A stretch of DNA of 64,000 nucleotides from Neptuniibacter sp. 1_MG-2023 (GCF_030547185.1 NZ_JAUOQR010000004.1:186001-250000); one strand, 5' to 3'; numbered from the stretch's first letter, positions 14,232-24,051 are shown. Translations and numbers: made by a program. The notes: generated by a model not told the origin, from the sequence alone.

Positions 14232-15968
14232 ATGAGTAAAACAGGTTTTCCATTTAGCGCGGTTTTAGGCCAAGACGATTTTAAATTAGCACTTATATTG
14301 TCTGCAATTAATCCTGCTATTGGCGGTGTTGTTATCAGTGGGCCGCGCGGCTGTGCAAAATCTACATTGGCGCGAGGATTGGCTGATCTATTACCTGTTT
14401 CAGATGATGAGGGGGAAAAATCAGCTGATTTTGTGACCTTACCTTTAGGCGCTAGTGAAGAGATGTTGCTCGGGACTTTAGATCTTGAGCATGTACTCAA
14501 TGAAAAAACGGTGCGTTTTAGTCCAGGCTTACTGAGTAAAGCCGATGGTGGTGTGCTTTACGTTGATGAGGTTAATCTGCTACCAGATAATCTGGTTGAC
14601 CTATTACTTGATGTGGCCTCTTCAGGGGTAAACCGTATCGAACGTGATGGTATTAGCCATAGCCATCGCTCCGAGTTTTTATTAGTCGGTACCATGAATC
14701 CTGATGAAGGGGAGTTGCGCCCCCAGCTCCATGATCGTTTTGGACTGTCAGTTGATCTGGATAATCAGTATCTACCCACAGAAAGAGTCGAAATTGTTAA
14801 GCGCCGAGAACTGTTTGAACGCGAGAGGGAGCAGTTCTGTGAGGCCTACAAAGCAGAGCAAGAACAGCTCCTTAAACATATAGAATCTGCACGGGTACGG
14901 CTAAACAGTATCAGCTGTGATGATCTACTACGGCTCGAAATTGCGGAGCGTTGTAGTGCGGCGCAGGTGGATGGTTTAAGGGCTGATATTGTTTGGTATA
15001 GGGCTGCAATTGCTAATGCTGCATTTCATCAACGTACTGCTGTTACTTTGCAAGATATAGATGATGTTGAAGCCTTAGTGTTAGCCCATCGACGTAAGGT
15101 AGAGCCGACGTCCTCGGATAAACAGCCGCCTAGTTCCTCCGAACAAAATAAGCCGCCATCATCACCTCAAACACAACATAGATTTAAACGACCGGATGAT
15201 AGTCATCGTGAGCGGGGTGAAGATGGACAGAAAAATTCAATAGAGAGTTCCGGTGGGGAGGGGGATTGGGGCCCAATGTCAGCTCAAATGGAGCAGCAGA
15301 AAACGGCTGATATAACGCTAAATGTAGAGTCCGTTCAAGCAAGTGGGACGATGGCTCGATCATCTTCTAAACCAAATGCGTTGACTATGTCTGAATCGAG
15401 CAAACGGCCGGATTGGTACGCTACTTTAATATCCAGCCTGCCTAGCTGGCCGCCAGAGAAACTGCGTTTTAAACCGAAAAAACAGTCAGACGATATACTG
15501 CATCTCATATTATTAGATACCTCTGCATCCACATTGCAAGCAGAGGGCTTTGCTCATGCTAAGGCTGCACTGCTGCAGATCTCCCAGCAAGCGTATATAG
15601 CAAGGGAGAAAATTACGCTCTTTGGTTTTGGTAATAGCCGTGTTGACCGCCTACTGTCAAAGGTGCGTGCACCTAAAGAGCTCAGAGAGTGGTTGGATCA
15701 ACTGAGTGCTGGCGGTGGGACGCCGATGCGTGCTGCATTTTTAGAGGCGCAAGTTTATTTGCAAAAATTACTCCGTCAAAACCCCCAACTACAGATCCGC
15801 AGTTATGTTCTGACTGATGGCCGTAGCAGTAGTTCTCTGGAGGGTGTTCAGCTCCCAGGTGAATTGGTATGGATCGATACTGAACTTAGTCAGATTAAGC
15901 GGGGCAAAGGTCCGCGCTTTGCCCAAACATTAAACGCAACCTATTTATCTTTAGCTGGAGCATATTAA
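14232..15968 (+). CDS. ChlI/ChlD-type fused AAA+/VWA subunit of cobalt chelatase
   Basis: 578-residue fusion of a magnesium-chelatase-I-like AAA+ ATPase with a ChlD-like von Willebrand A domain. Walker A is GPRGCAKS near residue 38, Walker B is LYVDEVNLL near 113, and an acidic/Ser/Pro/Gln-rich linker spans about 300-390. A MIDAS motif DTSAS (near 428) with a later TPMRAA completes the VWA metal site. In genomes with CobN but no CobS/CobT, such ChlID proteins are proposed to power cobalt insertion, and cobN lies in this operon. It ends overlapping cobO by one base. Confidence 0.85.
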   Translation: MSKTGFPFSAVLGQDDFKLALILSAINPAIGGVVISGPRGCAKSTLARGLADLLPVSDDEGEKSADFVTLPLGASEEMLLGTLDLEHVLNEKTVRFSPGLLSKADGGVLYVDEVNLLPDNLVDLLLDVASSGVNRIERDGISHSHRSEFLLVGTMNPDEGELRPQLHDRFGLSVDLDNQYLPTERVEIVKRRELFEREREQFCEAYKAEQEQLLKHIESARVRLNSISCDDLLRLEIAERCSAAQVDGLRADIVWYRAAIANAAFHQRTAVTLQDIDDVEALVLAHRRKVEPTSSDKQPPSSSEQNKPPSSPQTQHRFKRPDDSHRERGEDGQKNSIESSGGEGDWGPMSAQMEQQKTADITLNVESVQASGTMARSSSKPNALTMSESSKRPDWYATLISSLPSWPPEKLRFKPKKQSDDILHLILLDTSASTLQAEGFAHAKAALLQISQQAYIAREKITLFGFGNSRVDRLLSKVRAPKELREWLDQLSAGGGTPMRAAFLEAQVYLQKLLRQNPQLQIRSYVLTDGRSSSSLEGVQLPGELVWIDTELSQIKRGKGPRFAQTLNATYLSLAGAY

Positions 15969-16555
15969 TGAAGACCCATCAGGAACGCATGGCGAAAAAG
16001 AAAGAAGTGATCGATAAACGCATCGCCAGTGCCACTGAAGAGCGTGGCGTTTTAATTCTCCTTAAAGGCAACGGTAAAGGTAAAAGCAGTTCAGCTTTTG
16101 GCACTATGGCGCGCTGTGTCGGACATGGAAAAAAAGCGGCAGTGATTCAGTTTGTGAAAGGGCGTACAGAAACCGGTGAATATAAGCTGTTCCGTGATCA
16201 TGAATTAATTGATTGGCACGTGATGGGCCATGGTTTTACGTGGGAAACCCAAGATAAAGAGCAGGATATAGCTGCGGCGGAAAAAGCTTGGCAGATAGCG
16301 GAAGCGCTCTTGCAAGATGATCGTTATGAGATGCTGGTTTTTGATGAGATGAGCTACATGTTCAAATATAAATACCTTGAACTAGCTCCAGTGATTGAAG
16401 CCCTAAAAAATAGGCCTAAAAATCAAAACGTAATGATTACAGGTCGGGTAATGCCCGAAGGGTTAGAAGAGATAGCGGATACCATCAGTAGTATTAGAGA
16501 TGAGCGTCATGCATTTCGTCTAGGGGTAAAAGCACAAGCGGGAATTGAATACTGA
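15968..16555 (+). CDS. cobO: Cob(I)yrinic acid a,c-diamide adenosyltransferase
   Basis: 195-residue CobO/BtuR-type corrinoid adenosyltransferase that attaches the 5'-deoxyadenosyl ligand of ATP to cob(I)alamin precursors. It shows the family's P-loop-like GNGKGKSSSA near residues 36-45, the FVKG segment and the DEMSYMFKYKY region near 120-130. It starts within the stop of the chelatase gene (TAATG) and ends within the start of cbiA (TGATG), so it is translationally coupled on both sides. Length and motifs are normal for the family. Confidence 0.93.
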   Translation: MKTHQERMAKKKEVIDKRIASATEERGVLILLKGNGKGKSSSAFGTMARCVGHGKKAAVIQFVKGRTETGEYKLFRDHELIDWHVMGHGFTWETQDKEQDIAAAEKAWQIAEALLQDDRYEMLVFDEMSYMFKYKYLELAPVIEALKNRPKNQNVMITGRVMPEGLEEIADTISSIRDERHAFRLGVKAQAGIEY

Positions 16556-17898
16556 TGACCGATCTATCCACTTCTGTTTTGTGTCCTGCGTTATTTCTTT
16601 CTGCGCCAAGTTCCGGTGAAGGAAAGACGACTATTACAGCGGCGTTAGCGCGTTACTTTACAACTCAAGGTAAAGTGGTAAGGGTTTTTAAAACGGGCCC
16701 TGACTATTTAGATCCGCAAATTTTAGCGCAGGCTTCAGGGCAAGATGTTGAGCAGCTAGACCTATGGATGGCTGGGGATAAGTATTGCCAGCAAAAACTA
16801 TTTGAAGCGGCTCAAACGGCTGATCTTATTCTAGTTGAAGGGGCGATGGGGATGTTTGATGGTGATCCATCAAGTGCAGATCTAGCTGCCCGTTTTAATA
16901 TCCCTATAGCTATAGTGATGAACGTTAAAGGGATGGCTCAAACGGCTGCGGCCTTAGCGATGGGCATGGCGAACTATCGTGATGATGTGAAGGTTGCAGG
17001 TCTTATTGCCAATAATTGTGGTACAGAACGTCATGCTGAGCTGATTCGTGATGCCTTACCTAAAAACCTACCATTATTAGCCACATTAGCAAGGGATCCT
17101 GAGGTCGCTTTACCTGAACGCCATTTAGGTTTAGTGCAAGCAGATGAGGTGCGCGATGAGCTTGAGCAGCGCTTTACTTTAGGTGCTCAGTGGATCAAAG
17201 GCCCGTTGGCCGAGCCGAATGCAATTATTGATCTGCCAGAAGCGGTTGAATTTTTTAGTGCAGAGATCGCTCCAGTGGCACCTTTGTTGGTGGGTAAAAG
17301 GATTGCGATCGCTAAAGATGCAGCCTTTAGCTTTATTTATGATGCTAATTTGCGTTTATTGCAGGAGATGGGTGCAGAGTTAGTGTTTTTCTCCCCTTTA
17401 TTTGATCAGCAGTTACCAGAGGCTGATGCGCTCTGGTTACCGGGAGGTTATCCAGAACTGCACGCTAAAGCACTGTCTGAAAATAAGGCTATTAAAGAGC
17501 AGATCAAAAGATTCCATCAGTTAGGTAAACCTATTTTGGCTGAGTGTGGTGGGTTTCTTTACTGCCTTGAAGATTTAACCGATTTGGGTGATCAGGTATA
17601 CCCCATGAGTGCAGTTATTGCAGGTCATGGCGCGATGCGCGGAAAACGGGGGTGCCAAGGAATGCAGACGGCTATGTTGCCAGAAGGGGCTGTACAAGCG
17701 CATGCGCATCACCGTTCTCGTAGTCATGCAACACCGGAGCCTATCGCCTATGGTAAACGCCAGCGACATCCAGCGCCGGGAGAAGCGATCTATAGAGAGC
17801 AGGGGCTAACCGCTAGTTATTTACATCTATTTTTTGCCTCAAACCCTGAAGCGATTGCCGCTATCTTTAGTGGTCAGTATGAATCAAAAACGGATTAA
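16555..17898 (+). CDS. cbiA: Cobyrinic acid a,c-diamide synthase
   Basis: 447-residue glutamine-dependent amidotransferase (CbiA/CobB) that amidates the a and c carboxylates of the corrin ring. The N-terminal ATP-binding domain opens with SAPSSGEGKTT (P-loop, near residue 15). The C-terminal class I-like glutaminase domain has PGGYPELHA and the nucleophile Cys in AECGGFLYCLEDL. The alternate symbol is cobB; the choice depends on whether the substrate is cobyrinate or hydrogenobyrinate. With CbiD/CbiG and CbiX present, cobyrinate is more likely. Confidence 0.92.
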   Translation: MTDLSTSVLCPALFLSAPSSGEGKTTITAALARYFTTQGKVVRVFKTGPDYLDPQILAQASGQDVEQLDLWMAGDKYCQQKLFEAAQTADLILVEGAMGMFDGDPSSADLAARFNIPIAIVMNVKGMAQTAAALAMGMANYRDDVKVAGLIANNCGTERHAELIRDALPKNLPLLATLARDPEVALPERHLGLVQADEVRDELEQRFTLGAQWIKGPLAEPNAIIDLPEAVEFFSAEIAPVAPLLVGKRIAIAKDAAFSFIYDANLRLLQEMGAELVFFSPLFDQQLPEADALWLPGGYPELHAKALSENKAIKEQIKRFHQLGKPILAECGGFLYCLEDLTDLGDQVYPMSAVIAGHGAMRGKRGCQGMQTAMLPEGAVQAHAHHRSRSHATPEPIAYGKRQRHPAPGEAIYREQGLTASYLHLFFASNPEAIAAIFSGQYESKTD

Positions 17899-17911
17899 AG
17901 GTTAATGCGAT

Positions 17912-19033
17912 ATGTGGCCTGAGAGTAGTGAACAGAAACAGGAATTGCGCAGCGGTTTAACCACTGGCTGCTGCGCAACTGCTTGTTGTGTGGCTGCTGC
18001 TCAGGCATTACTGGCGACTAAACAGCCAGCTAAGGTTGAGGTGTTATTACCCAGAGGGCAGTTGGTCGAATTAGTAATAGAAAGTTATCAACAACTGGGC
18101 GATACCGAGCAAGGTATTCGCACTGCAACCATCAAGGATGCAGGGGATGATCCAGATGTAACTCATGGTGCCACAGTGTTTGTGGAGTTGCGGTTAATTG
18201 CAGAGAAAGGTGTGTTTTTTAAACCGGCTAAGGGTGTAGGTACAGTCACTCGTGCGGGTTTAGTGCTTGAAGTAGGTGAACCTGCGATCAATCCCGTACC
18301 CAGGAAAATGATGCAGGAACATCTTATTAAGAGCGCGGAGACCTATAACTACAGTGGTGGGTTTGAAGTCTCTGTTGGGGTTGAGAATGGCGAACAGATC
18401 GCCTTAAAGACGATGAATCCTCGGTTAGGTATTTTGGGTGGTTTATCTATCTTAGGTACAACCGGTATTGTGCGGCCTTATTCCTGCGCTGCTTACATTG
18501 CGTCTATTCGACAGGGAATCGATGTTGCGCGCTCAAATGGAATTTCCCATGTTGCAGCAACAACGGGCAGTACTAGTGAAGCTGCGATTAAAAAACAGTA
18601 TCAGTTACCGGATATGGCGTTAATTGAGATGGGTGATTTTATCGGCGCGTTACTGAAACATTTAAAGAAAGCGCCAGTAGAAAAGGTCACTATTTGCGGC
18701 GGCTTTGGCAAAATTAGTAAGTTGGCGCAGGGGCATATGGATCTTAATAGCCGAGCATCCAGTATTGATTTTAAACATTTAGCTGAGATGGCCGTTGCTG
18801 TTGGTGCAGATACAAGATTGGTGGAAAAAATATTACAAGCGAATACCAGTATGGAAGTGTTGAAACTGTGCCAAGAGCAACATTTAGATCTGGCCTCGGA
18901 GGTGTGTAGTAGAGCGCTTATAGCCGCCCAAGGGATGTTAAAAGATAGATTGTCTGAAATGGAGCTAGAGGTGTGGGCGACTGATCGTAAAGGGCAGTTT
19001 GTCGGACATGTTAAGGCTGAGGATCTACAGTGA
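17912..19033 (+). CDS. cbiD: Cobalt-precorrin-5B (C1)-methyltransferase
   Basis: 373-residue CbiD, which methylates C-1 in the oxygen-independent corrin pathway. The N-terminus LRSGLTTGCCATACCVAAAQA is the family signature, and the TIKDAGDDPDVTHG and TGSTSEAA segments are also diagnostic. Its presence rather than CobF points to the anaerobic (cobalt-early) chemistry. AAAGG lies upstream of the ATG. The 3' end overlaps the next gene by four bases (GTGA). Confidence 0.95.
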   Translation: MWPESSEQKQELRSGLTTGCCATACCVAAAQALLATKQPAKVEVLLPRGQLVELVIESYQQLGDTEQGIRTATIKDAGDDPDVTHGATVFVELRLIAEKGVFFKPAKGVGTVTRAGLVLEVGEPAINPVPRKMMQEHLIKSAETYNYSGGFEVSVGVENGEQIALKTMNPRLGILGGLSILGTTGIVRPYSCAAYIASIRQGIDVARSNGISHVAATTGSTSEAAIKKQYQLPDMALIEMGDFIGALLKHLKKAPVEKVTICGGFGKISKLAQGHMDLNSRASSIDFKHLAEMAVAVGADTRLVEKILQANTSMEVLKLCQEQHLDLASEVCSRALIAAQGMLKDRLSEMELEVWATDRKGQFVGHVKAEDLQ

Positions 19034-19797
19034 AAATACTAATCCTTGGCGGGACTTCTGATGCACGTAAAGTCGTTGCGGAGCTGGAAAATAGAGATCT
19101 GCTGAAATCGCTACAGGTCACTTATAGTGTGGCGGGTTTAGTCCGCGTGCCCGAATTTTCGTGTGAGGTGATTAGTGGTGGTTTTACTCAACGGGGCGGG
19201 TTAACACATTATTTAAGGGAATTAGGTTTTGATTTAGTTATTGATATTACTCATCCCTTTGCGTTGCAAATGAGTACGGCTGCTGTTGCTGCCTGTGCTG
19301 AGTTAGCTATTCCTTGTTGGCGCTTTCATCGTTCAGCCTGGCAGGCTCAAGAAGGGGATCAATGGCAGTTGTTTGATAATTGGGATGGATTGATCAAAGC
19401 AACAGAGCCTTATCGCAGTATATTTTTAACGGCGGGACAGATAGAGAAGCCTTTAGTTGATCAGTTTAAGTTGCAAGCAGAGCTGACTGGGCAAAGGCAG
19501 ATTATCCGAACGGCAGCGCCTCCCAAAGCTGAGTTGCCCGAGACGATGCAGTGGTTAAAAGCAATAGGGCCGTTTAATCATGCAGATGAAAAACAGTTAT
19601 TGATTCAGTATGACGTGGATCTTTTAGTGAGTAAAAATAGCGGCGGTAGCGCGACTGAAGCTAAGTTAGCGGCGGCCCGTGAACTAGGTGTTCCTGTGTT
19701 TATGTTAGAGCGACCGCAGTTACCTGCGGCGGATTGTTTATTAGATTCGGTTAATGACGTAGTTAATAAGATTGAGAATAAAAGGGTTGGAGTGTGA
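19030..19797 (+). CDS. cbiJ: Cobalt-precorrin-6A reductase
   Basis: 255-residue CobK/CbiJ reductase, which reduces (cobalt-)precorrin-6A with NAD(P)H. The N-terminal ILILGGTSDARKV nucleotide-binding loop, DITHPFA near residue 75, the conserved CWRFHRSAW segment and VSKNSGG near 200 are family features. It starts with GTG overlapping the cbiD stop, and its own stop is overlapped by the GTG of cbiC. CbiJ is preferred over CobK because CbiD and CbiG are present. Confidence 0.9.
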   Translation: MKILILGGTSDARKVVAELENRDLLKSLQVTYSVAGLVRVPEFSCEVISGGFTQRGGLTHYLRELGFDLVIDITHPFALQMSTAAVAACAELAIPCWRFHRSAWQAQEGDQWQLFDNWDGLIKATEPYRSIFLTAGQIEKPLVDQFKLQAELTGQRQIIRTAAPPKAELPETMQWLKAIGPFNHADEKQLLIQYDVDLLVSKNSGGSATEAKLAAARELGVPVFMLERPQLPAADCLLDSVNDVVNKIENKRVGV

Positions 19798-20435
19798 CTG
19801 TGATATATGAGATCAACCCTCAAGCGATTGAGCAAGAAAGTTTTCGCCAGATCCGCGCGTTAACGGATCTTGCAAATTTAACACGTGAGCAGCAACAGGT
19901 GGTGATGCGAATAGTGCATAGTGTTGGTATGCCAGAGGTTGCCAGTAGTGTTTGTTTTAGTGCACAGGCGTGTGAATCAGGGATTAGTGCTTTAGCGCGT
20001 GGAGCCAATATCCTCTGTGATGTGGAGATGGTAAAACAGGGAATAACTAAGCGTATGATCAATCAGCCGCCACTTTGTTATCTAAATGATTCGCGAGCGG
20101 CTGAATTGGCACAAGCGAGCGGTGAAACACGCTCTATGGCGGCAGTTGAACTGTGGCGTGATCAGTTAGCGGGTAGTGTTGTAGTGATAGGTAATGCGCC
20201 GACTGCATTGTTTAGATTACTAGAGCTGATTGAGCAGGGAGCGGATAAACCGGCGTTGATTATAGGTATGCCTGTAGGGTTTGTTGGCGCGGCGGAATCA
20301 AAGCAGCTTTTATGGGATCAGCATCAAAATTTAGGTATTGAGTGCATTACGTTACTGGGTCGGCAAGGAGGTAGTGCCGTAAGTGCGGCCAGTTGTAACG
20401 CTTTACTCCGTTGTATCCGTGGGGAGTATTACTAA
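19794..20435 (+). CDS. cbiC: Cobalt-precorrin-8 methylmutase
   Basis: 213-residue CbiC/CobH enzyme that moves a methyl group from C-11 to C-12 to form (cobalt-)cobyrinic acid. The family core is visible: the catalytic-His segment RIVHSVGMPE near residues 39-48, NAPTALFRLLEL near 134-145 and MPVGFVGAAESK near 158-169. Start is GTG, overlapping the upstream stop (GTGA), preceded by GGTTGGAG. The stop shares one base with the start of the next gene. Confidence 0.93.
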   Translation: MTVIYEINPQAIEQESFRQIRALTDLANLTREQQQVVMRIVHSVGMPEVASSVCFSAQACESGISALARGANILCDVEMVKQGITKRMINQPPLCYLNDSRAAELAQASGETRSMAAVELWRDQLAGSVVVIGNAPTALFRLLELIEQGADKPALIIGMPVGFVGAAESKQLLWDQHQNLGIECITLLGRQGGSAVSAASCNALLRCIRGEYY

Positions 20436-21709
20436 TGACAGGCCAGATTCAAGTGGTGGGTTTAGGTGTTAATGCTAAGGCCGATCTATCGGCAGAGGCA
20501 CTACAAGCGTTGCATCAGTCAGACCTTGTTATTGGCTCAGAAAGGCAGTTAGATACCTTAGAGCAGGTAATACCGGTTGGTAAAGAAAGCATAGTTCTGC
20601 CTAAATTATCTGCGCTTAAAGCGCTAATTGATGAGCAACTTGTAAAGGGCCGGACCGTTTTAGTCTTAGCGTCAGGTGATCCGCTTTTTTACGGGATTGG
20701 TCGTTGGTTTAGCCGTTATTTCTCGGCTGAATTACTCACCTTTTATCCTGCGGTGTCTAGTCTGCAAGTAGCCTGTCACCGATTAGGAATTGCTTTGCAG
20801 GATGTTGAAGTGCTCAGTTTACATGGGCGCCCTTTATCCAAATTAAGAACACGCTTGCGTCAAGATCAACCTTTATTGCTCTTAACCGATAAACACAGTA
20901 CTCCTGAAGCTTTAGCCAATGAGTGTATTGCTTGCGGGTTTTCTGAGGCCAAAATTACGGTTTGTGAAATGCTTGGTTATCCACAGGAGATGATCAGATC
21001 GTTTACAGCTCAAACCCTTTCTAATACAGGGCGTTCCACTAAGTTCGCTTCTTTGCATGTAACACTACTTGAACCCGGTTGTAACCAAGGATTTCTACCT
21101 GCCTTCCCCGGTATTCCTGACCAGCATTTCGTGACCGATAAAGAGGATGCGGGCCGTGGAATGATTACTAAACGGGAGGTGCGCTTATCGATTCTCTCCT
21201 TGTTGCAAGTGGCTAAAGGTGAGTGTGTTTGGGATATAGGCGCCGGTTGTGGTGGTGTTGCAGTAGAGCTGGCTTATTGGAATCCGAATAGTGATATATA
21301 TGCCGTAGAACATCACTCTGATCGTTTTGATTGCTTAGAACAAAATCGCCAGCGTTTTGGGGTAGTGAGTAACCTTTCTATTATTGAAGGTCGAGCACCT
21401 CAAGCATTAGCTGATCTGCCGGCCCCTGATAAGGTTTTTATTGGTGGCAGTGGTGGTGAGTTAGCGGCGTTGTTAGATCAAATATGGACCTTACTTCCTC
21501 CCGGGGGGATTTTGCTCGGTTCAGCGGTGACGGAACAGAGCAAGTGCGATTATTATCAGTTTAATCAAACGCGCACCCAGAGGGCAGATAGTGAGAATGA
21601 AACCCTTCAATTAAGTGTTAGTCGTGGTGATCGTTTAGCGGGCCAGATTATGTACCGTCCCAGCTTACCGGTTACTTTGTACCTGTTTAAAAAGGAACCC
21701 TTGTCGTGA
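20435..21709 (+). CDS. cobL: Bifunctional precorrin-6Y C5,15-methyltransferase (CbiE-CbiT / CobL)
   Basis: 424-residue two-domain enzyme. The N-terminal CbiE part (to about 200) is a tetrapyrrole methylase with the LASGDPLFYGIGRW motif. The C-terminal CbiT part has a class I methyltransferase motif I WDIGAGCGGVAVELA near 270 and the preceding MITKREVR. It methylates C-5 and C-15 and decarboxylates the C-12 acetate. The ATG at 20435 (TAATG overlap with cbiC, GGGGAG upstream) is preferred over a TTG at 20411. Fusion of CbiE and CbiT is the CobL arrangement, commonly found in mixed sets too. Confidence 0.93.
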   Translation: MTGQIQVVGLGVNAKADLSAEALQALHQSDLVIGSERQLDTLEQVIPVGKESIVLPKLSALKALIDEQLVKGRTVLVLASGDPLFYGIGRWFSRYFSAELLTFYPAVSSLQVACHRLGIALQDVEVLSLHGRPLSKLRTRLRQDQPLLLLTDKHSTPEALANECIACGFSEAKITVCEMLGYPQEMIRSFTAQTLSNTGRSTKFASLHVTLLEPGCNQGFLPAFPGIPDQHFVTDKEDAGRGMITKREVRLSILSLLQVAKGECVWDIGAGCGGVAVELAYWNPNSDIYAVEHHSDRFDCLEQNRQRFGVVSNLSIIEGRAPQALADLPAPDKVFIGGSGGELAALLDQIWTLLPPGGILLGSAVTEQSKCDYYQFNQTRTQRADSENETLQLSVSRGDRLAGQIMYRPSLPVTLYLFKKEPLS

Positions 21710-22434
21710 ATGTTGTTAAAGGGCGGTTTATCGGCGTAGGGGTGGGTCCTGGTGATCCAGAGCTTCTTACTGTGAAAGCGTGGCGGCTTATTCAGCATGC
21801 GAATGTCCTCAGTTTTCTAACTAATGATCAGGGTGAATCACAGGCCCGTCGCATAGCCCTTGAGGCGATCGAATCGGCTGTAGGGGGGCAAACTGAAGTT
21901 CCCATTTATATGCCTATGCTTAAAGCACGCAATTTGGCGAATCAAGCCTACGATCAAGGTGCAAAAACGATCGCTGAACAGTTAGATAAGGGACTAGATG
22001 TAGTGTTTCTATGTGAAGGTGATCCACTTTTTTATGGTTCTTTTAGTTATTTATTAGAGCGTTTACAAGGGGAGTACAGTTGTGAAGTTGTACCGGGAAT
22101 TAGTTCTATTAATGCTGCCGCCGCCTGTTTAACGCAACCTTTAACGATGTTGAAAGAATCCTTTGCTGTATTGAATGGTCGTCATAGTGATGAGCAGATT
22201 CTTGCTGGGCTTAACCAGTATGATTCTCTGGTTATTATGAAAGCAGGCCAAGCACGACCACGAATTCTAGCCTTATTAGAGCAATCAGGTCGTCAAGGTG
22301 AGGCTAAGTATCTTGAATATATAGGGCGTGATAATCAAAAAATTGTCAGTGATCTTAGCAGGTTGGATCGAGTCGCAGGTCCTTATTTTTCCCTTTTTGT
22401 CGTGGCGCGTGGTCAGGGAAGAGAGAACCAATGA
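21706..22434 (+). CDS. cbiL: Precorrin-2 / cobalt-factor II C20-methyltransferase
   Basis: 242-residue tetrapyrrole methylase (CbiL/CobI), which adds the C-20 methyl. The N-terminal GVGVGPGDPELLTVKAWRLI motif and VVFLCEGDPLFYGSF near residues 96-110 are characteristic, and the YSCEVVPGISSINAAA segment supports the C20 subfamily. GTG start overlaps the previous stop (GTGA). The stop overlaps cbiG by four bases. Whether the substrate carries cobalt depends on the timing set by CbiX. Confidence 0.92.
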   Translation: MNVVKGRFIGVGVGPGDPELLTVKAWRLIQHANVLSFLTNDQGESQARRIALEAIESAVGGQTEVPIYMPMLKARNLANQAYDQGAKTIAEQLDKGLDVVFLCEGDPLFYGSFSYLLERLQGEYSCEVVPGISSINAAAACLTQPLTMLKESFAVLNGRHSDEQILAGLNQYDSLVIMKAGQARPRILALLEQSGRQGEAKYLEYIGRDNQKIVSDLSRLDRVAGPYFSLFVVARGQGRENQ

Positions 22435-23234
22435 TACGTGTGATCAGTCTGACGGATAAAGGCCAAGCATTAGGTAAACGCTTGGTGGCACAATTAAATG
22501 ATGCGCTGTTATCCCATAAACCTCAGCCCTTTAGCCAACAAGTGCAAACCTATTTTACGGCAGGTGAACGCTTAATCTTTATCTGTGCGACCGGTATTGT
22601 GATGCGTAGTCTTGCGCCTGTTTTAGCCGATAAATATACAGACCCCGCGGTACTGGTATTAGATGAAAACGGACGGTTTGTTATCCCTCTATTATCAGGG
22701 CATGAAGGGGGGGCTAATGATTGGGCATTACAGGTTTCTAAGCTGATTAATGCAGAGCCGGTCATTACTACAGCTAATGCTTATCTACACCCTATTTATA
22801 GTGTAGGTATGGGGTGTGAGCGCAACTGTCCAGAAGCAGAGCTGGAAGGTTTGTTTATGCAATCTTTACAGCAGCAAGGGCTGTCTATTAAACAGATCAG
22901 TTGTTTAAGCAGTATTGATATAAAAGCAGATGAGCAAGGTTTGATCTCACTCGCTGCCAAGCTTGGTATTCCCTTTCTAACGTGGAATAAACAGCAGTTA
23001 AGCACAGTTGAAGAGCAATTAAGTACGCGCTCAACTTATGTTCATAGCATTGTTGGTGTTTACGGGGTTGCGGAATCAGCCGCGCTTTATAGTGCGTTGC
23101 AATGTGCGGCAGCGTATTCAAAACAGACCGATATCGCCTTGGAAACTAGCCTAGTTAAACAAGCGGAACTGGTTATGAATAAACAGAAAACCGCTAAAGC
23201 GACTTGTGCAATAGCCAGAGCTTACGCTAGTTAA
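22431..23234 (+). CDS. cbiG: Cobalt-precorrin-5A hydrolase
   Basis: 267-residue CbiG, which opens the delta-lactone and releases C-20 as acetaldehyde during ring contraction in the oxygen-independent route. The N-terminal domain has FICATGIVMRSLAPVL and PLLSGHEGGAN; the C-terminal domain begins VGMGCERNCP near residue 124 and contains the short TRSTY/VYGVAE region. Its length is on the short side for CbiG but both domains appear to be present. It starts within the cbiL stop. A 40-base gap, with a fresh ribosome site, precedes cbiH. Confidence 0.92.
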   Translation: MIRVISLTDKGQALGKRLVAQLNDALLSHKPQPFSQQVQTYFTAGERLIFICATGIVMRSLAPVLADKYTDPAVLVLDENGRFVIPLLSGHEGGANDWALQVSKLINAEPVITTANAYLHPIYSVGMGCERNCPEAELEGLFMQSLQQQGLSIKQISCLSSIDIKADEQGLISLAAKLGIPFLTWNKQQLSTVEEQLSTRSTYVHSIVGVYGVAESAALYSALQCAAAYSKQTDIALETSLVKQAELVMNKQKTAKATCAIARAYAS

Positions 23235-23274
23235 TGCGTTGATTACCCAATAACTAAATAGATTAGAGAGATAG

Positions 23275-24051
23275 ATGAGTCAGTTATATGTAGTAGGTAC
23301 CGGCCCCGGTGATTCACAGCTCGTTGCGCCTAAAGCGTTAACAGCCATTAACGCCAGTAGTGATCTAGTGGCATATGGGTTGTATTTAGATCTATTGGGC
23401 GGTGTTTGTGATGGAAAAACACACCATGATCTGCCTTTAGGTGAAGAGATTGGCCGAGCGCGTCTAGCTTTAGATCTTGCTGCGAGTGGTAAAACCACTG
23501 CGCTGATCTCTAGTGGTGATATAGGCATCTACGCCATGGCAACTTTAGTGTTTGAGTTACTAGATCTGCAGTTACAAGGTAAAGAATCTCATCCCGAATG
23601 GCTGGATGTTGAGATTGAAGTGATCCCCGGAATATCTGCTATGCAGGCGGGTGCAAGTCGTGTGGGGGCGATGCTCGGGCATGATTTCTGTACTGTTTCT
23701 TTGTCGGATCTTTTAACGCCTTGGGAAACTATAGAGAAGCGTATTCACAGTGCAGGTAGTGGTGATTTTGTTATCTCATTTTATAACCCTGTATCGAAAA
23801 AACGGGATTGGCAGCTGAACAGCGCCCGCGACATTCTATTGCAATATCGCCCAGCCGAAACACCTGTATTGCTGGGCCGCCAGCTAACCCGTGAAGATGA
23901 GTCAATCCGTATTATTCGGTTAGACCAGCTAGACGCTAAAGATGTGGATATGTTCACCATGGTGAGTGTAGGTAACAGCGAATCTAAGCATATTGTTAAC
24001 GGCAGTAAAGAGTGGGTTTATACCCCACGGGGATACAGTAAAAAACTATGA
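23275..24051 (+). CDS. cbiH: Precorrin-3B C17-methyltransferase
   Basis: 258-residue tetrapyrrole methylase (CbiH/CobJ), which methylates C-17 and contracts the ring. Features are VVGTGPGDSQLVAPKA at the N-terminus, ISSGDIGIYAMA near residues 79-90, the IEVIPGISAMQAGASRVGA segment and SFYNPVSKKRDWQL near 168-182, all typical of the C17 subfamily. It lacks the C-terminal ferredoxin-like extension seen in some CbiH proteins, so an external redox partner may serve if one is needed. Stop overlaps cbiF by four bases. Confidence 0.93.
   Translation: MSQLYVVGTGPGDSQLVAPKALTAINASSDLVAYGLYLDLLGGVCDGKTHHDLPLGEEIGRARLALDLAASGKTTALISSGDIGIYAMATLVFELLDLQLQGKESHPEWLDVEIEVIPGISAMQAGASRVGAMLGHDFCTVSLSDLLTPWETIEKRIHSAGSGDFVISFYNPVSKKRDWQLNSARDILLQYRPAETPVLLGRQLTREDESIRIIRLDQLDAKDVDMFTMVSVGNSESKHIVNGSKEWVYTPRGYSKKL

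Noticed and set aside
13928-14500. 190-residue minus-strand ORF over the end of the MFS gene
   Set aside because: It overlaps two well-supported plus genes and its composition mirrors the His-rich codons on the other strand.
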